Positions 6,412 through 14,051 are shown, numbered from the stretch's first letter. The stretch: DNA of 14,246 bases from Elusimicrobiota bacterium (GCA_028871595.1 JAGWMT010000059.1:1-14246); one strand, 5' to 3'. The notes: generated by a model from the letters alone, not told the origin. A program made the numbers and translations.

Positions 6412-9348
6412 ATGGAAGCCACGGCGCGCTTCGTCCTCGCGATCCTGCTCCTCGCACCGACCCTCACTCCGGCCGCCGTGGTCGTGACTCCGGCCGTCGG
6501 CGTTCCGGCGGGCGCGGCGTCGTTGGGGGCCGCCGCCGCGATCGGCGCGGCGCCCTCCGCCACTCCGTCCGTTTCCGCGCCCCTTCTCTCGGCCCCGCTG
6601 ACCGGCTCCGCTCCCCTCGCGGCGCCCGCCGCCGCCGCCGCGCTTCCCGCGGCTCTCGCTCCCAGCCCCCTGTCCGTCGTCGCTCCGGCGCCGGCTCCCG
6701 CCGCCGCGCCCGCCGTCGCCGGCCGGCCGGCCGCGGCCAAGATCCCCCGCGCCTCCCGCGGCGCCGCCGCCCCGGCCGCTTCCGCCGGAAGCGTCGAGGA
6801 CCAAACCGCCCGCTCCCGACGCTTCTTCGACCGCGCCGGCGCCTACGAGAATCTGGGCCGGGAAGAGCCCCTGTCCGCCGAGGCGGCCGACATCCTGCGC
6901 GCCGTCCACACCCCGCCCCCTCCCACGACCGGCGACGACGGAGGCGGACCGGACTATCCTCGCCGCGACGTTTCGTTCAACGGCCAGACCTTCCCGTCCG
7001 TCGCGTTCCGGCCCAACACGCCGGTCGAGGCGCTCATCGTCTCCGCCATCGATTCCTCCAAGAAGACCATCAAGATCGCGCTGTACGAATTCAGCTCCCG
7101 GAACATCCTGGCCGCGCTGCAGAAGGCCAAGCGCCGCGGCGTCAACGTCCAGGTCGTCCTCGACGACTCGAACACCTTCCCGGTGAACGAGCCCGGCGCC
7201 GAATACCGCCGCCGCCGCAGCGAGCAGATCTGGGGCTTGGTCCGGGACGGCTTCGACCTGCGCGTCCTGCGCGGCGTCAGCGAATTCGGCATCAACCACA
7301 ACAAATTCGCCGTATTCGACGGCGAGATGGCCGAGTTCGGCTCCTACAACTGGTCCTACACCTCCGAGCACAGCCATTACGAGAACGCGAACTTCTCGGT
7401 CGAGAAGCCGCGCGTCGCCGGCTTGGACGCTTACTGGAACTATCTCTGGCAGCACGCGGCGCCGGAGAAGGACGGCCGCGACCACGCCTGGCCCGAGACC
7501 GTCCCCGCCCCCCCCGCCGCGTCCGCGACCGTGGATTTCAACGGCGTCAAGCTCCCGATCTACGTCTTCTCTCCCGGCGACGCCCTGGAGGACGTCCTGG
7601 TCTCGGCGATCGACGCGGCGAAGACCAGCGTGGACTACGCGATGTTCTCCCCGCGCTCGACGAAGGTGGTCGAGGCCCTCAAGCGCGCCGCGGAGCGCGG
7701 CGTGACGGTGCGCGCCGTCATCGACGAGAGCCAGTCGAAGAGCGAGTACTTCAAGCCTTACGCGGACTGGCTGGCGCTCAACGGCGTCCAGGTCAAGACG
7801 CTGTCCGGGCCCAACGGCCCCGAGTCCGACTTCCCCATGGCCGAGAAGATGCACGACAAGCTCATGATCCTGGACGGCAAGCTGGTGGAGACCGGCTCGG
7901 CCAACCACACCAAGCGCGCCTCCCTGGACAACTACGAAAACGTCCATTTCTTGTCCGACCCGACCGACGCCGCCGGGTTCAACTTCCACTTCAAGCACCT
8001 GTGGGCCGTCGCCCGGGACTTCGCGCACGCGGACGCGGCGACCATCCCGACCGACGCGCAATTGCGAGAGGATATCCTCCATCCCACGCTTCCGTCCGCG
8101 CCGCCGCCGCCCCCGGCGCAGGCGCCCCTTCCGCCGGCGACCAACCTGACGTTCCGCGGCCGCCAATTCCCGACCAGCGCGTTCCGCCCGTACGAACCGG
8201 TCGCGGAGCACGTCGTGGCCGCGCTTGACGCCGCGCAGAAGACCATCCGGATGTCCGTTTACCAGTTCGAGCAGCGGGCCGTGCTGGACGCCCTGACCCG
8301 GGCCAAGGCGCGCGGCGTGAAGATTCAGATCGTGCTCGACCGCGGCCACGTGTATACCACCGGAACCAGCCACGAGGGCGGCCCGCGCCGCCCCCGGCCG
8401 ATGGTCGTGGAGCTGGTCAAATCCGGCTTCGACCTGCTCCTCTTGAAGGGGCAGGGCAGCGGCATCATGCACAACAAGTTCATCATCGTCGACGACGAGC
8501 TTATGGAAGGCGGGTCCTACAACTACACCGATCAGTCCGAGACCGACCATTACGAGAACTCCTATTTCACCATGGACAAGGCGCGCGTCGCCCTGTACCT
8601 GCGCTACTACAAGTACATGCGGGACAACGCCGAAGCCGTGGACATGGACAAGCTCGAGGAGATCCTGACCCGGACGTCGGCGTCCGAAGCCGGGGACGAG
8701 GCGGCCTACGACGCCGAGTCGGTCGACCTCGAGGCGTCGAAGCGCAAGCCCGACCCCGACGGCCGCACGTCCAAGTTCCCCGCCCCGCCGAAGGACGAGG
8801 GCGCTCCCATCGAATTCAACGGACAGCATTTCCCGCGCGCGATCTTCTCTCCGCAGGGCGGCATCGAGGACGCGATCATCCGCGCCGTGGACGCGGCGAA
8901 GTCCTCCATCGACATCGCGATGTTCAGCTTCTACTCCCGGCGCATCGCCGAGGCCCTGCTGGCGGCCAAGGAGCGGGGCGTCGCGGTCCGGCTGGCGCTG
9001 GACAAGAGCCAGGCCTCGCTCTCCTCCCTGGACGACTGGTTCGCGTGGCACGAGTTCGAGATGCGCCTGCTGACCGGCCCCGACGACACGCGCGACCCGC
9101 TCTACCAGAAGATGCACAACAAGTTCGGCGTGTTCGACGGGAAGCTGGTGGAGACCGGCTCCTTCAACTACTCCCCGAACGCCGAGAAGAACAGCTTCGA
9201 GAACTCGAACTGGTTCGACCTCCCGGAGATGGCCGCGCGCTACACGGCCTTCTTCGAACGCATGTTCCAGGACGGCGTGAAGCCGCGCAAGCCCAAGCGC
9301 GAGCCGAAGTTCAAGGATCCCGCCGGAACCGAATCCGCCGAGTCCTGA
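6412..9348 (+). CDS. Exported phospholipase D-like protein with four HKD motifs
   Basis: The 978-residue protein has an N-terminal signal peptide (about 1-23) and an Ala/Pro-rich stretch to about residue 125. Four PLD-like (PLDc_2) domains then begin near residues 185, 374, 579 and 800. Each has a complete HxKx4D motif followed by GSxN: His296/Lys298/Asp303, His481/Lys483/Asp488, His687/Lys689/Asp694 and His902/Lys904/Asp909. Each is also followed by a conserved (Y/F)EN. Domains 1 and 3 share one subtype (FRP near the start, a V/L-(K/R)-x-GFDL insert), and 2 and 4 share another (FSP, LSGP/LTGP loop). The gene therefore looks like a tandem duplication of a two-domain enzyme. In the PLD superfamily two HKD motifs form one active site, so two sites per chain are expected. 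Substrates in the family include phospholipids and nucleic acids; which applies here cannot be told. The N-terminus implies action in the periplasm or outside the cell. A 44-bp gap separates it from the transporter gene. Confidence 0.9.
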   Translation: MEATARFVLAILLLAPTLTPAAVVVTPAVGVPAGAASLGAAAAIGAAPSATPSVSAPLLSAPLTGSAPLAAPAAAAALPAALAPSPLSVVAPAPAPAAAPAVAGRPAAAKIPRASRGAAAPAASAGSVEDQTARSRRFFDRAGAYENLGREEPLSAEAADILRAVHTPPPPTTGDDGGGPDYPRRDVSFNGQTFPSVAFRPNTPVEALIVSAIDSSKKTIKIALYEFSSRNILAALQKAKRRGVNVQVVLDDSNTFPVNEPGAEYRRRRSEQIWGLVRDGFDLRVLRGVSEFGINHNKFAVFDGEMAEFGSYNWSYTSEHSHYENANFSVEKPRVAGLDAYWNYLWQHAAPEKDGRDHAWPETVPAPPAASATVDFNGVKLPIYVFSPGDALEDVLVSAIDAAKTSVDYAMFSPRSTKVVEALKRAAERGVTVRAVIDESQSKSEYFKPYADWLALNGVQVKTLSGPNGPESDFPMAEKMHDKLMILDGKLVETGSANHTKRASLDNYENVHFLSDPTDAAGFNFHFKHLWAVARDFAHADAATIPTDAQLREDILHPTLPSAPPPPPAQAPLPPATNLTFRGRQFPTSAFRPYEPVAEHVVAALDAAQKTIRMSVYQFEQRAVLDALTRAKARGVKIQIVLDRGHVYTTGTSHEGGPRRPRPMVVELVKSGFDLLLLKGQGSGIMHNKFIIVDDELMEGGSYNYTDQSETDHYENSYFTMDKARVALYLRYYKYMRDNAEAVDMDKLEEILTRTSASEAGDEAAYDAESVDLEASKRKPDPDGRTSKFPAPPKDEGAPIEFNGQHFPRAIFSPQGGIEDAIIRAVDAAKSSIDIAMFSFYSRRIAEALLAAKERGVAVRLALDKSQASLSSLDDWFAWHEFEMRLLTGPDDTRDPLYQKMHNKFGVFDGKLVETGSFNYSPNAEKNSFENSNWFDLPEMAARYTAFFERMFQDGVKPRKPKREPKFKDPAGTESAES

Positions 9349-9354
9349 CCGCGC

Positions 9355-9384
9355 TTGCCCCGCCCCCCGGCGAAGTGCGATCCT
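9355..9384 (+). promoter_or_regulatory. Promoter predicting a leaderless EamA transcript
   Basis: TTGCCC (9355-9360), an 18-bp spacer and GATCCT (9379-9384) are visible, with TGC directly before the -10. The -10 ends 8 nt before the ATG at 9393, and there is no Shine-Dalgarno sequence. The context AAGTGCGATCCTC closely matches AAGTGCTATCCTC in front of the PAP2 gene at 11062-11073. Confidence 0.5.
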
Positions 9385-9392
9385 CTGATCCC

Positions 9393-10292
9393 ATGATACC
9401 CCTCGTCGCGGTCCTGCTGGACTGGGTCCTGACCGCGCTGTGGCCGCTGATCGGGGCGTCCGGCCTGCGCTACTACTCGGGCCTGCCGTTCATGTGCGGC
9501 GGCCTGGCCATCGGCCTCTTGGCGATGGCGCCGTGGCTGATCGCGCGGGGCCGCTGGAAGCGGATGCTGGCGCGCGACGCCGCGCCGTCGCTGATCGCGA
9601 TGGGGTTCTTCTCGGGTTCGGCGACGGTCCTGTACATCTCCGCCCTGCGCTTTACCACGCCCGTCAACGCCGTGATTCTGGCGCAGGTCGAGGTCCTCTA
9701 CTCCACCGTGCTCTCCGCCCGCTACCTGAACGAGCGTCCGACCTTGAAGCAGTCCCTGGCCAGCCTGCTGGTGATCGCCGGGACCGGCCTGATCGTCCTG
9801 CGCGACCTGCACTCCCCGCGCTGGCGCGGCGACCTGATGATCCTGGCCACGCCGTGGATGTACCAGGTCTCCCATATCTTCTCCAAAAAGCTGCCCGCGG
9901 ACCTGGACGCGCTGGTGCTTTCCGGCGGGCGCGCGGCCTACGGCCTGCTGACCATGGCGCCGCTGTGCGCCTGGGCATTGTGGCGCGGCGCCGCGTGGAG
10001 CTGGGAGCCCCAAGCCCTGCGGCTCCTTCTCCTTCAGGGCCTCCTGATGTCGTCCGTCAACTTCGTCCTCTGGTACGTCGCGATCCGCGGCATGGACCTG
10101 TCGAAAGCGACCACCATTTTGCTTTCTTACCCGGCGCTGACCTTGGCCTTCTCCTGCGCCCTCGGCCGCGAGGCGATCCACGCCGTGCAGATCGCGGGCC
10201 TGGCGTGCACCTTGGCCGGGGCGCTGTGGACCGCCCAGCTCTCGTTGGCCCGCGGCGGCGACGGCGCGGTCGAATCCCCGGTCCCCCTATGA
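9393..10292 (+). CDS. EamA/DMT-family transporter
   Basis: The 299-residue protein consists of about ten hydrophobic segments with a duplicated five-helix layout typical of the drug/metabolite transporter superfamily. The EamA signature is visible at the end of the first repeat: a conserved Glu in QVEVLYSTVLSARYLNERPT, followed by a glycine-rich helix. The equivalent in the second half (AIRGMDLSKATTILLSYPAL) also fits. Start ATG 9393 was chosen because the protein begins directly with the first membrane helix and a -10 element lies 8 nt upstream; the frame remains open further 5' but there it only overlaps the PLD gene. It acts in the inner membrane. Family members export amino acids, metabolites or drugs; the substrate cannot be inferred. 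The TGA stop overlaps the next ATG (ATGA, 10289-10292), suggesting translational coupling to the ferredoxin. Confidence 0.87.
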   Translation: MIPLVAVLLDWVLTALWPLIGASGLRYYSGLPFMCGGLAIGLLAMAPWLIARGRWKRMLARDAAPSLIAMGFFSGSATVLYISALRFTTPVNAVILAQVEVLYSTVLSARYLNERPTLKQSLASLLVIAGTGLIVLRDLHSPRWRGDLMILATPWMYQVSHIFSKKLPADLDALVLSGGRAAYGLLTMAPLCAWALWRGAAWSWEPQALRLLLLQGLLMSSVNFVLWYVAIRGMDLSKATTILLSYPALTLAFSCALGREAIHAVQIAGLACTLAGALWTAQLSLARGGDGAVESPVPL

Positions 10293-10579
10293 AAACCGAC
10301 GAAATACCTTTCCGGAAGACCGTCTTCGTGTGCACCAACGTCCGCGACGGCAGCCGCGTGGCCTGCGGCGATCCCGAGCGCGGCGGGCTGGCGGTCTGCG
10401 AGGCGCTGAAGCTGGGCGTGAAGCGGCTGGGTCTCAAGGACACGGTGCGCGTCGCCCGCTCCGGCTGTCTGGATCTCTGCGAGCAGGGTCCGAATGTGTT
10501 CCTTTATCCCGGGGACGTCTGGCTGTCGGAAGTGGCGCCCGCGGACGCGGACGAGATCCTCAAGAAGCTGGCGGAGTAG
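10289..10579 (+). CDS. Thioredoxin-like [2Fe-2S] ferredoxin
   Basis: This 96-residue protein has the ligand pattern of thioredoxin-fold [2Fe-2S] ferredoxins (NuoE C-terminal / Shethna-type): Cys15 and Cys26 in the first half, then Cys60 and Cys64 in SGCLDLCEQGPNVFLYP. A fifth cysteine, Cys37, is probably not a ligand. The tail (EVAPADADEILKKLAE) matches the end of the family. It carries one electron in the cytoplasm. The start overlaps the transporter stop, so the two are likely co-transcribed, although no functional link between them is evident. The 3' end overlaps the convergent peptidase gene by 20 bp. A physiological partner is not visible; the FAD oxidase is on the other strand more than 7 kb away. 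Confidence 0.88.
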   Translation: MKTDEIPFRKTVFVCTNVRDGSRVACGDPERGGLAVCEALKLGVKRLGLKDTVRVARSGCLDLCEQGPNVFLYPGDVWLSEVAPADADEILKKLAE

Positions 10580-11051
10580 GCCGCTGGGCGCGGTAAAGCG
10601 CCTCGCCGTTCTTGCGCAGCCAGCGGCGGTGGACCCGGTAGTCGGGACAGTGTTTTTCCACGTGCGCCCAGAAGCGGCGGGAGTGGTTCATTTCCAGCCG
10701 GTGCGCCAGTTCATGGATCACGACGTAGTCCAAGGTCTCGAGCGACGCGAGCGTCAGGCGCCAATTGAAGTTCAGATGTCCCTCGCGCGAGCACGACGCC
10801 CAGCGCGATTTCTGGTCCTTCACCCTGACTCGCCCGAAGGTCACCCCCAGGCGCGGCGCCCAATGCGCGACGCGCGCGTGGAAATGCGCCTCCATGGTCC
10901 CCTCCGGCGGCGGAGGGGGCGGGACCGGCGGCGGCGCGGGCAGACGCGGGCGGGCCCGGAATATCTCGGGCCAATCGCGCTTCAGATCGGTCAGGAAGCC
11001 GCGGACCTCGTCGAGCAGCCCGGCGGACGGGTTCGTCTCCACTGCGACCAT
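10560..11051 (-). CDS. YgjP-like (DUF45) zinc metallopeptidase
   Basis: The 163-residue protein has the zinc motif HELAH (His113, Glu114, His117) followed by LEMNHSRRFW, with His123 as a likely further ligand. This is the YgjP/DUF45 (M48-like) signature, often described as a SprT-related putative peptidase. Upstream of it, VRVKDQKSRWASCSREGHLNF (75-95) matches the conserved RWGSCS-type segment, here with Ala in place of Gly. Usual members are longer, with an extra N-terminal beta domain; here that part is replaced by about 35 polar residues and a proline-rich linker (37-50). The start at ATG 11051 is chosen because it clears the divergent PAP2 gene. Met53 (10895) is an alternative that would give a 111-residue core. 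The open frame continuing further upstream is not coding. The substrate is unknown. Confidence 0.8.
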   Translation of the reverse strand: MVAVETNPSAGLLDEVRGFLTDLKRDWPEIFRARPRLPAPPPVPPPPPPEGTMEAHFHARVAHWAPRLGVTFGRVRVKDQKSRWASCSREGHLNFNWRLTLASLETLDYVVIHELAHRLEMNHSRRFWAHVEKHCPDYRVHRRWLRKNGEALYRAQRPTPPAS

Positions 11052-11066
11052 CTTACGAAGAAGTGC

Positions 11067-11072
11067 TATCCT
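11067..11072 (+). promoter_or_regulatory. -10 element predicting a leaderless PAP2 transcript
   Basis: TATCCT with TGC directly upstream ends 6 nt before the ATG at 11079. No Shine-Dalgarno sequence fits between. The whole divergent intergenic space (11052-11078) is only 27 bp, so the promoters of both genes must overlap the neighbouring coding sequence. Confidence 0.5.
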
Positions 11073-11078
11073 CGGTCC

Positions 11079-11789
11079 ATGACGCCGCCGCCCGATGAAC
11101 TGAGCCGCCGCCTGCCGCGCGCGGCGCGCGAGGAGATCGAGGAGATCGCCGACGAATGGAAGGGCGTCCACTACAAGTGGTGGGTGGGCACGCTCGCGAT
11201 CATCCTGATCATGCTCACGCTCTCGTACGCGCTGTACACGAAGCTGGGCTGGGTGGCCGACCAGCGCTCCCTCCCCGTGGGCGACGACTGGCTGCTGCGC
11301 CGCCTGCCGCTGGTGGACACTCTGCCCATCCTGTCCTGGGGCTGGTTCGCGCTTCACGCCTACGCGGTGGGCGCGGCCGTCGCGTACTCGCCCAAGCGCA
11401 TCCCGTTCCTTCTTTTCACGCTGACCAATTACATGCTCGTGCGCGCGGCCTTCGTGTTCCTGTCGCCGATCGGCCATCCCGCGGGCATGGTGGACATGCG
11501 CGTGCACGACCTGATCTTCTCGCACCTGCTGGGGACTTGGACCTTCATGAACGAGTTCGTCTTCTCCGGCCACACCGCCATCCCGTTCATCTTTTTCCTG
11601 TATTTCCGGACGCCCGGGCTGAAGGCGCTGATGCTGGCGGGCTCCGCCGTCATGGCGGTCAGCGTCCTGCTGTCCCGCAACCACTACACGGTGGACGTGC
11701 TGGCGGCCTACCTGGTGGGCTACGCGATCTACGGGCTGTCCGAGACGGCCTACGACCGCTGGGTCCTGCCCGTCTTCCAGACGCGCTGA
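11079..11789 (+). CDS. PAP2 / sphingomyelin-synthase-like membrane phosphatase or transferase
   Basis: The 236-residue protein has a charged cytoplasmic N-terminus (1-33) followed by about six hydrophobic segments. SGHTA (163-167) and NHYTVDVLAAY (201-211) supply the catalytic His165, His202 and Asp206. This pairing is the signature of the PAP2 C-terminal / sphingomyelin synthase family (PF14360), and HYTVDV is closer to the sphingomyelin synthase C3/C4 motifs than to classic PAP2 (SRxxxxxHxxxD). Family members transfer or hydrolyse phospho-headgroups at the outer face of the membrane. A lipid phosphatase or headgroup transferase role is inferred; the lipid is unknown. Start ATG 11079 is supported by the -10 directly upstream. 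The last 40 bp overlap the convergent CPBP gene. Confidence 0.82.
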   Translation: MTPPPDELSRRLPRAAREEIEEIADEWKGVHYKWWVGTLAIILIMLTLSYALYTKLGWVADQRSLPVGDDWLLRRLPLVDTLPILSWGWFALHAYAVGAAVAYSPKRIPFLLFTLTNYMLVRAAFVFLSPIGHPAGMVDMRVHDLIFSHLLGTWTFMNEFVFSGHTAIPFIFFLYFRTPGLKALMLAGSAVMAVSVLLSRNHYTVDVLAAYLVGYAIYGLSETAYDRWVLPVFQTR

Positions 11790-14002
11790 AGCTGGAGCAG
11801 AACCGCGACCGCGGCCATCGCCAGGAACGGGACGAATCCGAAACGAAGTCCCAGCCCCTCGTAGGAATCCGCCAGGAAATGCGCGAGGATGGGCAGAAGC
11901 AAGGTCCCCGACGCCGCGTACAGCCAGGCGAGGACCACGCCCAGGACGGCGCGCGACAGGAACCCGCCCAAGGAGAACGCATACATCCCGCCCAGGCCGC
12001 TGGACGCCGCGGCGTCGCCGATCCCATGATGGGCCAGGATCGCCCCGAAATCGATGTAGTGAGCGTAGGAGAAGATCAGGCCGGAGACGACGGCCGCCGT
12101 CCAGAACGCCTTGGGATTGTTCAGCTTCCACTTCGTCAGGCGGTTCAGGATGGGTTTGAAAAGCCCGCGCCGGAAGATGAATTCCTCCAGGAAGCCCACC
12201 AGCAGGAATTGGGCCAGCACCAGGTCGGCCGGGGAGCTCAGCATCTGGACCAGGATCGCCGGAGTGGGCTCGGTCCCGCCCACGAGGGCATGGGCCCCGG
12301 AATAGGTCAGGTCGCCCAGCGCGTACAGGATCATGCCCCACAAGGCCGCCAGCTTCATCAGCGGCCAGGGCGAATGCGGCGCGCCGCCGGGATTCGGCTT
12401 GGCCCACGCCGCGCCGAAGTCCTTCACGCGCCGGACCTGAGACTGGAACGCCGCCCACAGCGCCGACGGAGCCACGCCGCGCGCCGACCAGGCGAGACCG
12501 GCGAATAGGATTCCAGCGACGGCGACGCCCGTCCAAACGGCGGGCAGGCCGATCAAGGAACCCGCCGTCGGGACGGCCAGGGCCAGGCCCAACCGGGTGA
12601 ATTCCAGCGCGATCAAAGAGAACATCCCCCGCAAAGCCAGCGGCGCCAGCCACGAGCCGGATCGCGCGCGCAGCCACAAAAGTCCCGCTTCGATGCCGAG
12701 CAAGGTCCCCACCACCGACGGCGTCGTGGTCACCAGCAGGATCAAGCCGGCGGAGACGGCCAGCGCGGCCGCGCCGGCGATCCAGCCGGACGCGCGGCCC
12801 GCGCCGGCCTTCGCCGCGAGCGCGCGGACGGCGTCAAAGACCCCGAGGGTGACCGCCTGGGCGGCCAACGACGCCGCCACGAAGTGGAGCAGATGGCCGC
12901 CGAGAGAGAATTTGTCTAAATCGTCGAACGAGAGCATCCCGACCTGATTGTTCGGATCGGCGAAGCGCGCCAGCGGCTTGGCCAGTCCCACCCCGGCGAT
13001 CATGGTCCCGATCGCGACGGGGAACCAGAGCGCGGCGGCGCGCAGGCCGCCCAACAGCCAATCGCGGAACGACTTCGAGGACGAACCTCCGGCGCGGGAT
13101 TCCAGCGCGGTCTGCGCGTCGGCCGCGCCGCGCGCGGACGTCCACACGTTCGTCGCGGTGCCGGCGAGGACGGCGGCCGCCCGGCCGCCCGCCGCCGGAG
13201 GGCCGCGCGGGGACTCCGCGCCGGAACCGGGGACGCGCCAATAGCGCGACAGGCCCATCAGCGCCAATCCGGCGTACAGCGCCGGGCCCTTCGCGGCGGT
13301 CAAGACCGCCGGGATCAACGCCGGAAACGAGAATGCGGCCGCGGAAGCCGCGACCAGGACGGCTCCGGCGATCAGCGCCGTGCGGGCCGCGCGCGGGCGC
13401 GCCCGCGGGGCGTCCGGATCGGGCGTCGAGGGCGGGGTCGGGCGCGCGGCCGCGACGGCCGCGTTCGAACGGGTCAGGGACGCGGGACCGTCGGACGCCG
13501 CGGCGGGGACGCCGAACGAATCGAGGGACTCCGGGGAACGGACCGCGCCCCACGAATTGACGCCTTCCGCGACGGCAGCGGCCGCGACTTTCTCGTAGGA
13601 GTCCGCGTTCGCCACGGCGCGACGGCCCGGCGCCATGCGTTCGACGGGAGAGAGAACCGGGGCAGACCGGAAGGCGACCTTCGGGAGGCCGGCGCGGACG
13701 GGAGGCGCGGTGAGAACGGGGACGGCGGTCGCCGGCGGCAAAGGCGCGGGCGCGGACGGCACGGCGGCCGAAGGGGCGGATGCCGCCGCCCCGGCGGACG
13801 GCGCCGACAACGGAATGGACATCGCCGCGGCCGAGACGCCCTCTCCGGCCCCGACGACGGGGACGGCCGGAGCGACCGGCGTGGAGAAAACTTCCACCGG
13901 AACGACGGCGCGCGACTGCGACCAAACGGGCGCGACGGCGGAAGCCAGAAGCCACGCGGCAAACCACGCGGCGGCGGCACGCCGGACCGGGCGTTTCTTC
14001 AT
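11750..14002 (-). CDS. Exported CPBP (Abi-type) intramembrane metalloprotease
   Basis: The 750-residue protein is counted from ATG 14002; a TTG three bases upstream is less likely. It begins with a signal peptide (basic residues 2-8, hydrophobic core about 9-27, VWS). An Ala/Pro/Ser-rich stretch to about residue 110 and a further low-complexity region to about 205 follow. Two hydrophobic segments at about 208-250 come next, and a multi-helix membrane region covers the second half. The CPBP motifs are complete: EEFIFR (Glu606, Glu607, Arg611), FSYAH (His648) and HFLAD (His708, Asp712). The family includes CAAX-processing-type and bacteriocin-immunity proteases and usually measures 200-300 residues, so more than 400 residues are lineage-specific extension. 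The signal plus Ala/Pro-rich layout resembles that of the PLD protein. Its substrate is unknown. The 3' end overlaps the PAP2 gene by 40 bp on the opposite strand. Confidence 0.87.
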   Translation of the reverse strand: MKKRPVRRAAAAWFAAWLLASAVAPVWSQSRAVVPVEVFSTPVAPAVPVVGAGEGVSAAAMSIPLSAPSAGAAASAPSAAVPSAPAPLPPATAVPVLTAPPVRAGLPKVAFRSAPVLSPVERMAPGRRAVANADSYEKVAAAAVAEGVNSWGAVRSPESLDSFGVPAAASDGPASLTRSNAAVAAARPTPPSTPDPDAPRARPRAARTALIAGAVLVAASAAAFSFPALIPAVLTAAKGPALYAGLALMGLSRYWRVPGSGAESPRGPPAAGGRAAAVLAGTATNVWTSARGAADAQTALESRAGGSSSKSFRDWLLGGLRAAALWFPVAIGTMIAGVGLAKPLARFADPNNQVGMLSFDDLDKFSLGGHLLHFVAASLAAQAVTLGVFDAVRALAAKAGAGRASGWIAGAAALAVSAGLILLVTTTPSVVGTLLGIEAGLLWLRARSGSWLAPLALRGMFSLIALEFTRLGLALAVPTAGSLIGLPAVWTGVAVAGILFAGLAWSARGVAPSALWAAFQSQVRRVKDFGAAWAKPNPGGAPHSPWPLMKLAALWGMILYALGDLTYSGAHALVGGTEPTPAILVQMLSSPADLVLAQFLLVGFLEEFIFRRGLFKPILNRLTKWKLNNPKAFWTAAVVSGLIFSYAHYIDFGAILAHHGIGDAAASSGLGGMYAFSLGGFLSRAVLGVVLAWLYAASGTLLLPILAHFLADSYEGLGLRFGFVPFLAMAAVAVLLQLQRVWKTGRTQRS

Positions 14003-14008
14003 CAATTC

Positions 14009-14014
14009 AGGATA
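14009..14014 (-). promoter_or_regulatory. -10 element predicting a leaderless CPBP transcript
   Basis: TATCCT (minus strand, 14014-14009) ends 6 nt before ATG 14002, and no Shine-Dalgarno sequence is present. An identical hexamer at the same distance precedes the PAP2 gene. Confidence 0.5.
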
Positions 14015-14051
14015 GCCCCAGACGCCGCCGCAGACCTGAGTCTTCGGGCCC

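Noticed and set aside
6367..9117. 916-residue minus-strand open frame opposite the PLD gene
   Set aside because: Antisense shadow with Gly/Arg/Val-rich repetitive text and no motifs; the plus strand carries four complete HKD motifs.
11052..12677. Upstream extension of the peptidase frame to 705 residues
   Set aside because: The extra part lies antisense to PAP2 and out of frame with CPBP, and reads as low-quality Arg/Gly-rich text; only the last 163 residues match a family.
14003..14005. TTG as the CPBP start codon
   Set aside because: ATG follows immediately at 14002 and sits at the same distance from a -10 as the other genes, so ATG is the simpler start.
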